A model generated the notes under the pieces. That model did no database searches and was not told the DNA's origin. It worked only from the letters and a program-made list of their open reading frames with translations. Both the position numbers and the translations under genes were made by a program. A stretch of 64,000 nt of DNA from positions 14,387,460 through 14,451,459 of the forward strand of contig CM057233.1 of NCBI GenBank assembly GCA_029891385.1, given 5' to 3'. This stretch comes from Erythroxylum novogranatense. Lineage: Eukaryota; Streptophyta; Magnoliopsida; Malpighiales; Erythroxylaceae. Positions 23,641-36,104 of this stretch are shown one piece after another; positions within the stretch are counted from its first letter, which is position 1, and each line of letters opens with the position of its first letter.

Positions 23641-26600
23641 GTTCTCTATGAGCAATATGTCTCCACATACTCTCATTGAATAGGATAGCCAAACTCCCAC
23701 TAACCTTCTCGTAGACATGATAAATTCAAAATCATGAAAGTGAATCTTTCAACATCTTTAACCTTTTAACTATACATCAAATATATCAATAAAAGCACTA
23801 GTTTCAATTGGATGTACTATCATAAGATTTGAACTTTACAAATTTCATCTTACTCTCACTACTTATCTTGAGAACCATTCGCTTATAAGTATTCATTGAA
23901 ATAAACAATATGTTCAGTAGGTCTGTAAGATTATATCCAACCCTTTGGATATCTCATAACCTTTTATTATCCCATTTAGTTCTAAATTTAATGGATAATA
24001 TATGCTTCAACTAAGTATTACATCCTTAAATCATTAAATTTGACTCTTTTAAAGACTTATCATTTCATATCTAATATGAAATCTTACTAATTGATTCAAT
24101 AGGAACTATTGAAGGTAAATGATTGTACTAGGCATAACTATAGAAGAAATAATATTGCATCATGCAATATCTCATGTCATATTTTTCTTCTTACATAAAT
24201 GTATACTCTTATGGAATTTTGTTGTGAAGGTATTCACTAAAGAATCTCATTCCCTATAGATAACTGAAAATTTAAACTCACCACAATGAACTCATCAAGT
24301 GCTTCAGCATTTTAATGTTTAATTTCTATTTAGATTTAAACAATTTGAATTTTTCAAAATTTTAAATCATTATCTCATTTAATATATATGACTATATCAC
24401 ATTAAATCATACCATTATAATGAAATATAAGTATCATACTTATATGAATTGTTATTCCATCCAATACATCACATGTATAAATTTAACAATTTAATACCAT
24501 CATTATCCTTTCACCAAAGGTTGATTTAGTTATTCTTCAACTTTACAAGTTTCACAAGTTCTATATGATTCATAATCAAAAGGATACACATATCCTTGTT
24601 TGTAACTTGATGATTCTCGTTATGTTGATTTAACCAACATGGCATAAAATGATAGTCTCGGTTATTCAACTTTGTACTCTTGCCATTTATGTTAAGTATA
24701 AGTCACCTTTGATCTAGCATATACAAACTATTTGCATAAAGTTGGATCAACTACTTTGAATCAACAATCTATTTCTTATAATGTTTTGAACATTAAAATA
24801 ATGCTGAATCAAATTCAGTATGAAATACTCATAACTATGACATATGATCATTATCATATAAGTATGACATATGATCATTTTCATATCTCTTATAGGAAAG
24901 AAAAGTTATTCAATCATTTTCTTCTAATGAGAACTATTATCATTCTACAACAAATGCCTTTAATTGTAGTCCACACTTATACTTTAGTAGGTTAAATTAA
25001 GTGGAACAATTCCAACAAGGTTCTATACCTTTCAACTCTACTTTATACAACCTCTTGCATCTTGCTATCATAGTGTTGACATACATCTTACATGTTGTCA
25101 TCAAGTTTGTGAGACATTAATCAACTCAAAATGTCAATACATTTTGTCATTCATAAGATTTTGATATATCTCTAAAACTTTAACACCAAATCCTCAACAC
25201 GAATTGTAACAAATTTGCATAATGGGCATACAATTTTCGTTTCTAACTTTTGAGAACTCTTCTTAAACATAACCTATGTCCAAGAAATTGGGTTCACTAA
25301 CTTAGTATCAACTATGCTAAACAAGGTAAATTCTACTCAAAATAAAAACAGAAATGTAAGAAAAACCAAACAATTAATTATATTCTATGACTACCAAATC
25401 AGATTAGGACTTTAATCATGTATTTGGTTACTCCCACTATTTTATTTGAAAAATAGCCCTCACTATTATTTGGAAAGATTACACTAATCTTTCTAGTAGG
25501 CTAGGATCCCATTCAAATTTAATTGATATTGAGTTTGCTCAATAAACCAATTAAACTTCAATTAGGTAGATAATAATTTTATCAATCACATCTCATGTGA
25601 CTCTTACATCCGTTAGGTGACAACTCTTACCAAAACACATCGTATATATTATTCCTAAACCTGCCTCTAAATTCATGTAATCATGAGTTTGCTCATCCAA
25701 ATCATACAAATTTAGTTAAGTAGAACCTATTATCATAAGACTAAACATGTTCGGGTTAAAGTAGCCTTAAATTTGTTCAACAAACCTACTATAAACAGAA
25801 CTCTAGTTTATTCTTATAACAATGGAATACAACAACCATGTTCTTAATGTGTACTTAATATTTTAACGACGGATTTCAATTTTATTTGTCTCATCAATCA
25901 TAAATTGCATGTAAAATATCAAACATATTAAAATACAACTTATCATGCATTCAATATATATATCTACCATATAAATAAAGTATGCATCTTATGCACTCAT
26001 AATCAAATTATATGCATAAACATCAATTTTTATTTTCATAATCTAAAATAATATTTCCATCCACTTGGTAAATTAAATTAGATTAAACTTATGGATTCCT
26101 AAATAAACTAAATTCCTATTCCAAATAGATATTTATTTTGATTTGAAAACAAATTTTCAAATCTAATTGGAAACTTTTACAATTATCTTGACTCTTTCAA
26201 CAAAATTTAATTGAAAATAATTTTCAATAATTTTATTTCTTACTTATTATAATTTTGGAAAAAATCCTTTTCAAAATTACTTAAATAACTCATTCTAATC
26301 CAATTAGAAAACTATTTATAATATAATCAAAATTACTATTTTTAACCTCATTAGAAATTGTTTTCCTTAATTAGAAAACTATTTTCTAATATTAAAGGAA
26401 ACTACTTTCAAAATTAAATAAAAACTTTTAAATTTAATTAAGAAAGTCATTATATATTTATTTAGAGATTGATTTCTTAATTAATTAGGAAATCTTTCTT
26501 TAATGAGATATAGAAAACTTTTTTCAAAAATATTAAAGAAATCTCATTTTCTTTATTAATAAATAAAACAATTTTCACAATTTTAATGAAGAAAATACTT

Positions 26601-27393
26601 TTCTAATAAATCAAGAAACTTGTTATTATAACTAAAGAAACAATATCTAAATTAAATTGAATAATAATTCTCTAGACAAATACAATCATAAATTTAATTT
26701 ATCTCAATCAAATTGAAATAAAAATATTTAATTAAGAAACAACTTTCTTAATTACTTAAGAAAACACTTTTCTTAATTTTAAAGAATCAAATTAATTAAT
26801 TTCAATCTAATTGAGACTAATTAATTCTAATTTTAGAAATTTCTTTTCTAAAATTAATTAAGAATCAATATAATTATTTATCTTAATCATATTAAAAAAA
26901 TAATTACTTTAAATTTGAAATTAATATCTCATCTTAATTAATATAATCTCATTATATTTATAATTTCTAACCTGATCCAATTATGAAAGAAATCATTTAA
27001 AACATTTGACTTGATTTTAATTATTGATTTGATAACCAATTTAATTTAATAATTCATTTCTTGAAAAATTAAACTAAATTGCAAAATATTCCTAATAAAA
27101 TTTACCTTTTGAAAACAATTTTCAATAATTGGAAAATATTTTCAATTTTATTAGGAGTATAAACTAATTTAATCACCATTAAATTAATTTAATTGAAATT
27201 AAGGTTTTAAAATATTAAAATAAATAAATAAATAAGAAGGGAAGGCTTTTGGCACGTGTTGCACACGCCCCACAGTTAAGACAAAACATTGATTGACGTG
27301 TGCAGTGCATGCACCAATCACGTCTTTTTGGACTGTCCTAAAGAGACGGTTCTCCTACCTTTTGCCGACCTGTCTCTAACCACCCACTATTCT
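23641..27393 (-). other. Internal copia DNA, strongly AT-rich, no readable protein
   Basis: By position this should hold pol. I can read no integrase or RT palm motif on the minus strand. From about 26000 to 27230 the sequence is dominated by TTAATTAAGAAA-type words. Either the coding region has decayed past recognition or it was replaced by non-coding DNA. The block 27240-27393 is more GC-rich (CACGTGTTGCACACGCCCC). Confidence 0.5.
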
Positions 27394-28068
27394 TGTAACA
27401 TCCCGTCCCCATATTAAGGGTTAGGATCCGAACTTTCAGTATTTGTGAACTCAAAGAGAAATTAAGACAATGCATTTTCTTGCTCGTGCATCATGTTAGC
27501 ATATATGCACATAAATACGGAATGTTTTCACATAAAAAGTGGTACATGCATTCTTTGACAACTTTTAGGTATAAATGATATTAAATGTGATTTTATTGAA
27601 AATGAAGAGTAGAAGGAGTAGAAAGAGTGATCTTGGTATAAGTTGTGATAAGGAAAGATTTAGAAACAAGATTTGGTAGTGATTTGAACAATGTTGACTG
27701 AGTATGCTTCAGTCTTTTAGCCACAACGTTTTCTCTAGTAATCCAAACGAGATGATTCTTAATTTGGATTAAATTAGAGATATATGGCTACATTTTGTAT
27801 GAGACATCAAATTTCAATTCTGTATCTAAGAGTCTCAAAAATTGTCATGAAGTGAAGAATTGGGTGCAGTGTTGGTGTATGAATGAAAAATTTGTCTTTA
27901 GATTTTAGGGGCAAATTTGAGATTGATATGGATAGATTTTGGCAAAATTTCCTTCTGGAACGTTGTATAATTTTCTTTTATCTTTCCAACGGTATATTAT
28001 ATGAAAAATTTGGACATCAGAGTCAAAAAGTATTATTCTTATAAGTGGATACATTCTGGACGCAAAAA

Positions 28069-28400
28069 GCAGACGATAGAAAGTGAAAGGAAGAAAAGTA
28101 GACGATAGAAAGTGAAAGGAAGAAAAGCAGATGATAGGAAGTGAAAGGAAGAAAAATAGACGATAGAAAGTGAAAGGAAGAAAAGTGAAGGATAGAAAGT
28201 GAAAGGAAGAAAAGCAGACGATAGAAAGTGAAAGGAAGAAAAGCAGACGATAGGAAGTGAAGGGAAGAAAAGTGAACTATAGAAAGTGAAAGGAAGAAAA
28301 ACAAATGATAGAAAGTGAAAGGAAGAAAAGTGAACAATAGAAAGTGAAAGGAAGAAAAGCAGACGATAGAAAGTAGACGGAAGAAAAGTGAATGATGCAA
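28069..28400. repeat. 29-bp minisatellite, about 11 units
   Basis: Unit AGACGATAGAAAGTGAAAGG + AAGAAAAGC with few substitutions (AGATGATAGG, TGAACTATAG). It is purine-rich on this strand, so the opposite strand shows a 125-codon pyrimidine-rich open frame that is only a by-product (29 bp is not a multiple of 3, so the peptide repeats every 87 bases). No spacers, so not a CRISPR array. It sits inside the solo LTR. Confidence 0.93.
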
Positions 28401-30504
28401 AAGTGAGACGATACTGAAGTTAGACGATAGAATTGGCCTTGGAGGTCTTCATAAAAGTTATAAATCTAGAAGTACTCTTTCCAATGGTCTAAAAATAAAG
28501 TCAATATAACATCTGTAGCAAAATTTATGATATTCATATTGAGACATGTACATTTCAAGTGAGGGCATAAACGTGTTGGAGTCTTTTAGCCATAACTTCT
28601 TCTCTAGACCTTCAAATGACCTGATTCTTGAACCATTGGATTCGTAAGATGTTTTTATGCATCTCTTCCAAAAATCATAGCCCTCTGACTAAAACTGAAA
28701 ATGATTGAGTGGAAAAAAAATAGGAGAGGTACAGTGATTGTGCTCTTAAGTAGTGTAAACTGGATATTTTCTGAACAAGTTTCAGTATATTGATGATATC
28801 TTGATCTGTAGAAATACAAATGGGATTATTTCTTATTCGGGATAAACTAGAGACATAGAGCTACAAAATATCTGAAGGAAGTGAATTGTGATTTAGTTCC
28901 TAATACTTTCAAGTTTTGGATGGAAGTTGTAGATAGCATACTGTTTTGGACAAGAGCAGTTCAAAAATGTTTGAAGTATATCTTTTGAATCACTAAACCA
29001 AATTGAATGATTTCGGTGGCATTAGAAACTTAAGACAATGGAGGACATTTTATAGAAGAAAGTGTTATGTCAGAATGTTCAAGGATATTTTTGGCAAGAC
29101 ACTTAAGTTTAAAAGAACATAAGCCTATAAGGAAGGATAAAATGGATTTTTTGGACTCATTAAGGGCATAATTGGAAGAAGAAATATTGTCTTGCTCATA
29201 AATAAAGGAGAAAACGTGAATGAGAAGATTTTTTGAGAAGTAAAAATGAGTGAATGAGAAAAGAGATAAGAGAGAGAAACATGAAAAAGAATGAAAGAGA
29301 GAAAGAAGAGAAACAAGCTAGAGTTTTAATTTCCTTAGCCTTCAAGAGAGATTTTGAAGTTGTTCAAGAAGAGAAAAAGTAAGAGGAAGAGAAGAGCTTT
29401 ATTCTGAGCCAAAAATTCCTTCATTTGGTGAAGAATGAAGGTAAGATAATTTTAAATCTTTTGGATTTGTGGAAGGATTCTAGTTCATTGAGTTTAGAAA
29501 ATGTTGGGTTTTAGTATTCCAGAATCAATTTTAGTGATTTTACATTGTGGGATTTTTAAGTAGATTCCTATTGAATGAGATTTGGTTTGTTTTAGGAAAT
29601 CAAGAGAATCCTACCCAAGAACAAGGGGAAAGACAATTGTGACTTGGAGTTTTGACAAGCAAACTAGGTGGGTAAAATATTTATGGTTATTGTGTAAATA
29701 GGCAATGTGCCTAAATGTGTACATATGTTTAAATTGCTAATCTATGAATGGGAATTGGATATTATGAGATCATGTGAGGTTAGAAAAGAGATGATGAAAA
29801 ATTGAGTTATGATATAGAGTAACCAAGTGTTCTTGAAGTATAAGTCTAAGTTCAATTAGACACACATGAATTTTGAAATAGGAATGAGCATAAAATGTGT
29901 TCTAGAACATACCCGGGATTGTCATTGAGCATGCATTGTACATAGTTCATTATTACAATTGTGTAAAAAAATGAATGTTGTTATGTGTGCAATTATTGAT
30001 GAGTGTGCAATATGTATCTTGCATAAATATGTTGTGCTGGTCAAGTGTTCGCATTCAGGCATTCCCAGAATTTGAAAGCACATGCTAATCTGGAGCGTAC
30101 TGTGAGTAGACTTAGATTGTCTCACTTCATTGGTTGCTTTACTTGAATTTTGTATACATGGATCTCTGTATGATGAATGCGTATATGAATGTGATGGATT
30201 TTGTTTGGATTCCGGACAGAAGGTCCGATGATTATGCTGATTGATCTAAAATATTGAAGTGCGTTGTATGTGAATAAGATGAACTAAGTGTTTTATGAAT
30301 GTGCATTGCTTGCAAGATGATAAGTGAAAGCTCAACTATATGTTGAATGCCGGACAAAGATCTAATGCTAAGTGAATATGATTGAGTAAGTGCATGCAAT
30401 GTAAGTGATGCATTTCATCTCATGAATGCATGAAATATAAAGGAGTTGTGATTTGAGTCGTCTATGTGAAGCGCTTCCCCGTAGAGCTATGTTCCGTGAT
30501 TATG

Positions 30505-30600
30505 TGATGTGACTGAGCCTACGGGCCAGTATTCTGTTCTAACTGAGCCCTATGGGCCAATATTCTGTTATGACTGAGCCATACGAGCCAGTACTTTGTA
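30505..30600 (+). repeat. Triplicated hairpin unit in the solo LTR
   Basis: Three units of about 30 bases: ACTGAGCCTACGGGCCAGTA, ACTGAGCCCTATGGGCCAAT and ACTGAGCCATACGAGCCAGT. Each is followed by TTCTGTT or TTTGTAT. Each unit can fold a short GCC(C)...GGGC stem, weaker in the third. Comparable hairpin strings sit at a similar place in the LTR at 59948 and in the LARD-like LTR. Confidence 0.75.
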
Positions 30601-31199
30601 TATGTGAGAGGCACTCAGTCACAACAATAAGAACGAATGTGAGTCTCATACAAATGGCATATGAATAATATGAAAGTTTAAATGGTCTGAATGTGAAATT
30701 TAAATTCTATATGATATATGGGTATGTGTTATGTGGCTGGGTGAGCCATCGAGGATGGTCACTCACTGAGTTCGCAAAATTCACCCAAAATTTGCAACTA
30801 TTTTTCAAGATTAGAAGAATATCCCGTTAGGCTAACGGGAGTATACACACAGCATTCAAGTGAAGGATAGAGGTTGGGATTAGTCTTCATCTACATTAGT
30901 GTTTTCTTATTTATGTATAAAATTGTGTAGTAGGAATTTTTGTACAAATGATTATGTCAATTGTAAAGTCAAACTGACTTAAGTGCTTTGTATTTGTAAA
31001 AGGGCCCAAGTAGCGATTGAAATTATTATTGATTGTATGTGATGATTGGCTTCCGCATAGTGTGTGTTTGTGATAAAAAAAATTATACTGACTTTTGAAC
31101 GATTGAGTGCTTTAGCACGCCACCCTCGTGGGGCACGGACTCTGATATCACCATCGATGTCGGGTTCAGGTCATTACGGGAGTGGGGTGCTACAATTCT

Positions 31200-32179
31200 T
31201 CCCCACGTTTCTCCAAAACCGTAACCCCTCTTCCCACATTTCTCCCACATTGGCTGCTTCATCCTCAACCGTAGGGTCTCCAATTGACAGTTCTCAAATT
31301 GTTGCCCCATCAGCTTGATGTGTTCCAGAAATGTGGGTTCTTTAATAGTCATCGTCTGTCTTCTCACCGTTGCCTGTGTCTGCTCATCTTCTGCCACTGC
31401 TTCCTGCTATCAACTGGTCTCCACCATTGCCTCGTCTGACTCGTGTCATCCGTGGGTGTTTAATTACCTTAGTGATGCCAACGATTGGCGTCGTTTGTCA
31501 CTAGTGACATCACAAGCAAACCATTAATGTTGCTTGTTTGCCAGTGGTGTCGCGAGCAACCCATAGGCGTTGCTGGCAACCCAGTCACTTTCACCACAGA
31601 TGGGTGATGATTCGACAAACACAAGGCATAACACACAAAATTTCAAATCCAAAAACAAGGGAACACACTTGATTCGTGGACAAAAGTAATTGTGTATAAG
31701 CAATCGCAGTAATGGGCAAAAACTCAAACACGAATAAGCACAACACAAGGCAGTTAACCCAGAAAATGCTTAACACATAGACAAAGCAAATTTTCCAGAT
31801 CTAGATAATAAGGGTGGTAGAAAAAGAAGGGATTTCAACACAAAACACAATCAATTTCCAAAATTCAAAACGCAAGGCACACAAAAATAATTTTCACAAC
31901 CATTGCATAGGCATCGTATATGCTCTCAAAGGTTTAAATTTTTTAGGAAATTAATTGTCCCATGTGAAGTACAACAATTGTAACGCAGAGATGAGCATAA
32001 CATACATAGAGGCAAACTAAAAACAAAATTTTCAAAAATCACAAGAGCAGTCATGGAAACAATTTCCGGAACAGATAAAAGATAGTTGCGAAGAACATAC
32101 AAAAACAGTTTGTAAAAACCTTAATTTTTAACAAATCAATAAGAATCAAGTCTCTAATTCAAGATAAACAATTAAAGGA
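31200..32179 (-). other. Leader region of the copia element, no recognisable gag
   Basis: Lies between the primer site and the nested solo LTR, where a copia leader and gag would be expected. A minus-strand frame starting at 31397 (MAEDEQTQATVRRQTMTIKE) runs into the solo LTR. It shows no gag domain or zinc knuckle I can recognise. Remaining sequence is T-rich on the minus strand and looks like untranslated leader. Confidence 0.45.
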
Positions 32180-32193
32180 GGCTCTAATACCAC

Positions 32194-33691
32194 TGTTGGA
32201 ATCCAACCGTGATTGAATAATAAGTACAGCAGAAAACACAATTTTTACATATTTCTAGCAGATCTCGATAATTGAATAAACTTGAATAAACATAAAACAA
32301 TTTAAAAATCATACCTTGTTCTCCTTCCTGTTGAAAAATCTTTGAAAACTTTTTATGATTGATCAATCATGAGCTGTTCAAGTGTCGAGCCTCTGATGGT
32401 ATCCACAGAGCAATTCTGAAACTGATTTGAGAGGAAGAAGACAAAAGTGTTAGCTTCTAAAAAGCTCTTCCCTTTAAATAAAAAAAATCATGTCTTTTAG
32501 TAAAATTAAATATCTTTAATTATAATTAAAATCAAAATCAAATTCTAATTAATTTAATTTTAATAAAATCAAATATCTCATATTTGATCCCCAAAGTTTC
32601 TCAAACCTTATAATTAAGTCCAGATTAATTAAATTAATTTTTCACAAATTATTCTTTAATGTGTGACCCATTAGGTTCCTAATAAATTGGCAATAATTAT
32701 AAATTATAATTATAATGCTAATTATAATTGGATAAATTAAAACTTCTTTTAATTTATCTTTAATTTTAATTAAATAATGCATAATCATAAATCATGATTG
32801 ACGTTTAGCAACATGTCATAATTGCCTAAATATCAAGAATGTCAAAGTGATTGACTTAACCTGTCCATCCATGGTTATAATGTATTGTTTAATCCTTTCT
32901 TTATTCAATATTCTAATTGGACAGAGTATAGATATAGTGTCTACTTTTATCATCCAATCATGTTCGTTCTTGTCAATTAGTAGTTGATTTATAATTGAAA
33001 TTCGAAAAATCCTTTCAAATATATATCAATTTACTCTAGCCAGAGAATTCAATAAATCATTACTAATCAAGAACATTATAATATTCTCTTTAATTATTTT
33101 AGAGTGACGAATTATATATTGACTTACTCAATTATCTATATATGGTTCATATTGTATCCAATTACTACCGATTGAATAATCCTAAGACGATTTATAAGTA
33201 ACATCAAAACATAGTAATTTTCACACTAGATTCTTTGGTAATCTCAAATCTGAGAATCAATTATACAACCATCATTATGAGATAATCTATAGACACATAA
33301 GTGATATTTTATCCGAAATTCTCATAATCGGGTCAGTTCAGTGACTTATTCTTTAATATTCACTCACACATTAGTTAAAGTATCTCTATACTTTAATTCA
33401 TGAGATCAATTACTTTCTTCATAAAAAGAAACAAAATGTGTTCTAATTTTATCGTTTTAACAATATCTTGTCTTGATGAAACTACAATTAAATTTTTTAG
33501 AATAATACATAAATGTAAATTGAATCTTACAATTATGATCCTATTGTAATTTCAGTTACATATTAAGTATTCCAAGGATTTTATCTTTAGTTTTAAAATA
33601 TCAAATGTAATTAATACATAAAGATAAAGAATGTGTTTATTAATAATTTTGTCACCAAACTTAGCCATTGACTACAGGGCATAAACCAACA
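32194..33691 (-). repeat. 5' LTR of the copia element
   Basis: Direct repeat of 21442-22939, 1498 bp. The primer site is at 32180-32192. It transcribes leftward, away from the NF-YB gene that begins at 33838. Its U3 end (33691 side) is the part closest to that gene, so any bidirectional or enhancer activity of U3 could reach it. That is inference. Confidence 0.92.
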
Positions 33692-33837
33692 CACTGAACT
33701 CTTTGATCTTTTGAACTAATTAACATAAGGTTTTGCATTATATGTATGATTATTTTTATATCTATATAGAGATGCTTGTTTAGAAGGAAGTCGTCAGATA
33801 AAGGACCATAGGTCAAAAGTTTGTCTCGAAGTGAAAA

Positions 33838-34281
33838 ATGGGTGATGAACAAGATCGATTGTTGCCTGTTGCAAATGTGCGTCGAATTATGAAGCAAGTT
33901 CTGCCAACAACAGCCAAGATTTCCAAAGAAGCCAAAGAAACAATGCAAGAGTGTGCAACAGAATTTGTAAGTTTTGTAACAAGTGAGGCAGCTGACAAGT
34001 GTCACAAAGAGAATAGGAAGACAGTGAACGGAGATGACATCTGTTGGGCTCTCAGTTCTCTAGGATTTGATGGCTATGCTGACGCTATTCTAAGGTATTT
34101 ACACAAGTTTAGAGGGGCTGAAAGTCAGAGAGCTAACCAAAATAAAGACAGTGCTTCTGGAAAAAAAGACGAAGAATCGAACCATAAAAATACCGAACCA
34201 GACTGCCAAATTGGCACTTCCACTCTGCTAGAGTTTAGGATTCTTGACAAGGGTAATAGCTCTCTCGCTGAGGCCTCCTGA
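33838..34281 (+). CDS. NF-YB5-like: Nuclear transcription factor Y subunit B (NF-YB4/5-like)
   Basis: 147 codons, single exon, as in Arabidopsis NF-YB4/NF-YB5. NF-YB proteins form a histone-fold dimer with NF-YC in the nucleus, and the dimer recruits NF-YA to bind CCAAT boxes. The histone fold covers about residues 7-95: [56 protein letters not shown], then [14 protein letters not shown]. The TVNGDD and ECATEF blocks are strongly conserved in the family. The C-terminal tail (about 50 residues, charged) ends [17 protein letters not shown], like the NF-YB5 tail. The start ATG is preceded by GAAGTGAAAA and fits the family N-terminus (DEQDRLLP). One oddity is Arg in NVRRIM, where the family usually has Gly or Ser. 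Only about 140 bp separate the gene from a copia LTR. A TATA-like TATATAG lies near 33766. Intact and probably functional. Confidence 0.93.
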   Translation: MGDEQDRLLPVANVRRIMKQVLPTTAKISKEAKETMQECATEFVSFVTSEAADKCHKENRKTVNGDDICWALSSLGFDGYADAILRYLHKFRGAESQRANQNKDSASGKKDEESNHKNTEPDCQIGTSTLLEFRILDKGNSSLAEAS

Positions 34282-35662
34282 GCAGTACTGCGCGTACCTA
34301 CTATGCTTTGGAATACCTTTAAGAAGGTGAAAAAAAGAAGAGCTTGACGAGAACCAGGGTTTCAATAAGATATAAATAGTTATCTCCGTAGGAGCATTGT
34401 ATCTCATACAAGTTTGCTAAGCCTTTTCAATAACTCCGCTACTAGATGCTCTTACGTTGTGTTTCAATGTCCACTCGAAGCTTGGCCGCTCACCTTCTTG
34501 TAGTATGCTTCTTTCCCTTAAATGTTCAAGTGAAAAATGGTGAGAGTTGATGATATTGCTTGTAATGCGCATGAAAACTTATCACTGTTGTTTGTAATTA
34601 ATATCTATGCGCTCATATGGTAGATTTAAATATAAGAGGTCCAAATGCACTTGAAGTTCAGTTAACAAACACCTTCTCCCTGATTCTTATAACTCATGAT
34701 TCGTCTAGTTTCATTTTGAACACTTCTTATTCGCTTCCTTTCATGTTTTCGACAATATGCTGCTGTCAATAAAACTGGTAGACTCCAATTCCTCATAAAT
34801 ACTGCAGTTATGTGAATCCCTGATGTTTGTCATGCCCGGGGAAATATGGTAAACGGTTGAGGACGACTTTTACCTATGTTAATGAGTGGGATTGTGCCAA
34901 AGTTGACATTAGATAACTCAGTTTATTTAGATCACTTGTAAAGTTGTCCAGACCTATTTTTTGAGCATTGTTTCCCTACCCTACAAGGAGGAAACAGTAA
35001 CAGAGTTCAAATCCCATCTTCAGTCAGATAAATCATGTCTGAAGCATTTCCTTCAATGGGCAATAGTTTCCTCCCTTATCCTAACATTCAGAATACTCAT
35101 ATGAACCAAAATTCCTAAAAGTTATTAACCTATCGTGTAAGTTCAAACCCTTATTCGTAGAGGTGTAAGTTCCCTACATATACTGGTCAAAATGTTTAAG
35201 GGCTATCAATTACTAGCTTTAGGGTTTGCACAACCCTAAACTTGGGGACCACTTTCTTGTGGCTTTACATAACATGAATTCTCGTGAAAATCCAATGAAA
35301 TCTCGGGCATGCTTTATTTTTAATTATATGCAAATGGATTAGAACCGTATACAACAAATAAGAGGAGAAACATGGTAAGGGTTTCGTGTCATACAACCAA
35401 GGGTTTTCTGAGGGGACCACTACACAACTATCACCTATTTCTAAGAAAGATGAAATCTGAAAGTGCATTCTTGATACAAAAAGGGAATATAAGAGTCGTC
35501 CCACTTAATTTTGTTTCCCAGTTCTAACAATGAAATAGATACAAAATTTGAGACAGTACAAGAGACAAAAGCTGATACCTCAAACCATTCGAACTAATTC
35601 TTATGGTGAATCCCATATAACAGGATGTTTTTCTTGGTATAATGAATGCACTCTGCAATCAT
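34282..35662. other. Intergenic DNA downstream of NF-YB
   Basis: The first few hundred bases are the likely 3' UTR of NF-YB. Beyond that I see no protein family on either strand. The minus frame at 35504-35265 (79 codons) has no recognisable motif. A T-arm-like AGAGTTCAAATCCC near 35001 is not accompanied by a tRNA fold. Confidence 0.5.
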
Positions 35663-35816
35663 CTATATCAATGCAATACTAGCTTTGATCTTCTTGGTTG
35701 AATATTTTCTCTCAACCAATGCTGCTCCCACGGGCTCCGACCATGAAATTGCGGCATCGAGTTTCATGAACTGTTTGAACTCTATTGCTTGCTGGTGAGC
35801 GTTTGGTCTCACATTG
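35663..35816 (-). pseudogene. Possible remnant of a protein-coding exon, unidentified
   Basis: About 50 codons open on the minus strand ending in TAG: NVRPNAHQQAIEFKQFMKL, then AAISWSEPVGAALVERKYS and KKIKASIALI. The composition looks like a real globular protein rather than low-complexity sequence. Upstream on the same strand (36036-35817) fragments such as DPIAYFPGKLVHQFN continue in other frames with stops. I do not recognise the family. It is probably the broken 3' end of an old gene or retrocopy. Confidence 0.35.
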
Positions 35817-36104
35817 GGAACAGTGAATCAGAATTAATTGAACTGATGAACCAATTTTCCAGGAAAGTAAGCAATAGGATCACAGGTTGTCTATGCAATA
35901 TGCAGCAATTTGGCACAAGCTGAATGTAGCACCATCGTATTGAAGCAAACCACAAAACACATTTCAAGAATGGCTTTGATCTTCTTAAACTATCTTTCCA
36001 CCTCAAAATACCTGTGATCCTTGTCGAACGAGTCAACTAAAAGAATAGCAATTGAAAGGTCTTCAAGCCATGCAGACATGAGAATAATGCATGCAGATAG
36101 AAAT

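Larger units (their letters stand above)
27394..31194 (+). mobile_element. Solo LTR (3801 bp), gypsy-type, TSD ATTCT
   Basis: Starts TGTAACATCCCGTCCCC and ends GGGAGTGGGGTGCTACA, with the pentamer ATTCT on both sides (27389-27393 and 31195-31199). Its last 100 bases closely match the end of the LTR at 59948-62908 (ATATCACCATCGATGTC...GGGAGTGGGG), which is followed by a primer site. That identifies this as an LTR in plus orientation. No internal domain or second LTR is present, so it is the product of LTR-LTR recombination inside the copia element. It contains a 29-bp minisatellite (28069-28400), a triplicated hairpin segment (30505-30600), a CGGAC/GTCCG hairpin (30213-30227) and a GAGTT/AATTC hairpin before CACCC (about 30768). 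Confidence 0.9.
21442..33691 (-). mobile_element. Ty1/copia retrotransposon, decayed, with nested solo LTR
   Basis: Two 1498-bp LTRs (21442-22939 and 32194-33691) start TGTTGGAATCCAACC and end GGGCATAAACCAACA on the plus strand. The polypurine tract (AAGTGGGAGAT on the minus strand) abuts the left LTR at 22940. A primer site (TGGTATTAGAGCC on the minus strand, 32192-32180) abuts the right LTR. Polarity is therefore minus, with the 5' LTR at the right. Flanking pentamers CATTG (21437-21441) and CACTG (33692-33696) are probably a mutated target duplication. The internal 9.2 kb contains a solo LTR (27394-31194) and heavily decayed pol. The 5' end of this element lies about 145 bp from the NF-YB start codon. 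Confidence 0.9.

Noticed and set aside
28023..28400. 125-codon minus-strand open frame rich in F, L, S
   Set aside because: It is the pyrimidine strand of a 29-bp minisatellite, and its peptide period (29 residues) follows from the DNA repeat.
28069..28400. CRISPR-like regular repeats
   Set aside because: Units are directly adjacent without spacers, inside a plant LTR.
33661..34005. Minus-strand frames of 114 and 61 codons
   Set aside because: Antisense shadows of the conserved NF-YB coding region.
34990..35020. tRNA-like T-arm AGAGTTCAAATCCC, possible tRNA or SINE
   Set aside because: No acceptor, D or anticodon arm can be placed around it, and no A-box at the right distance.
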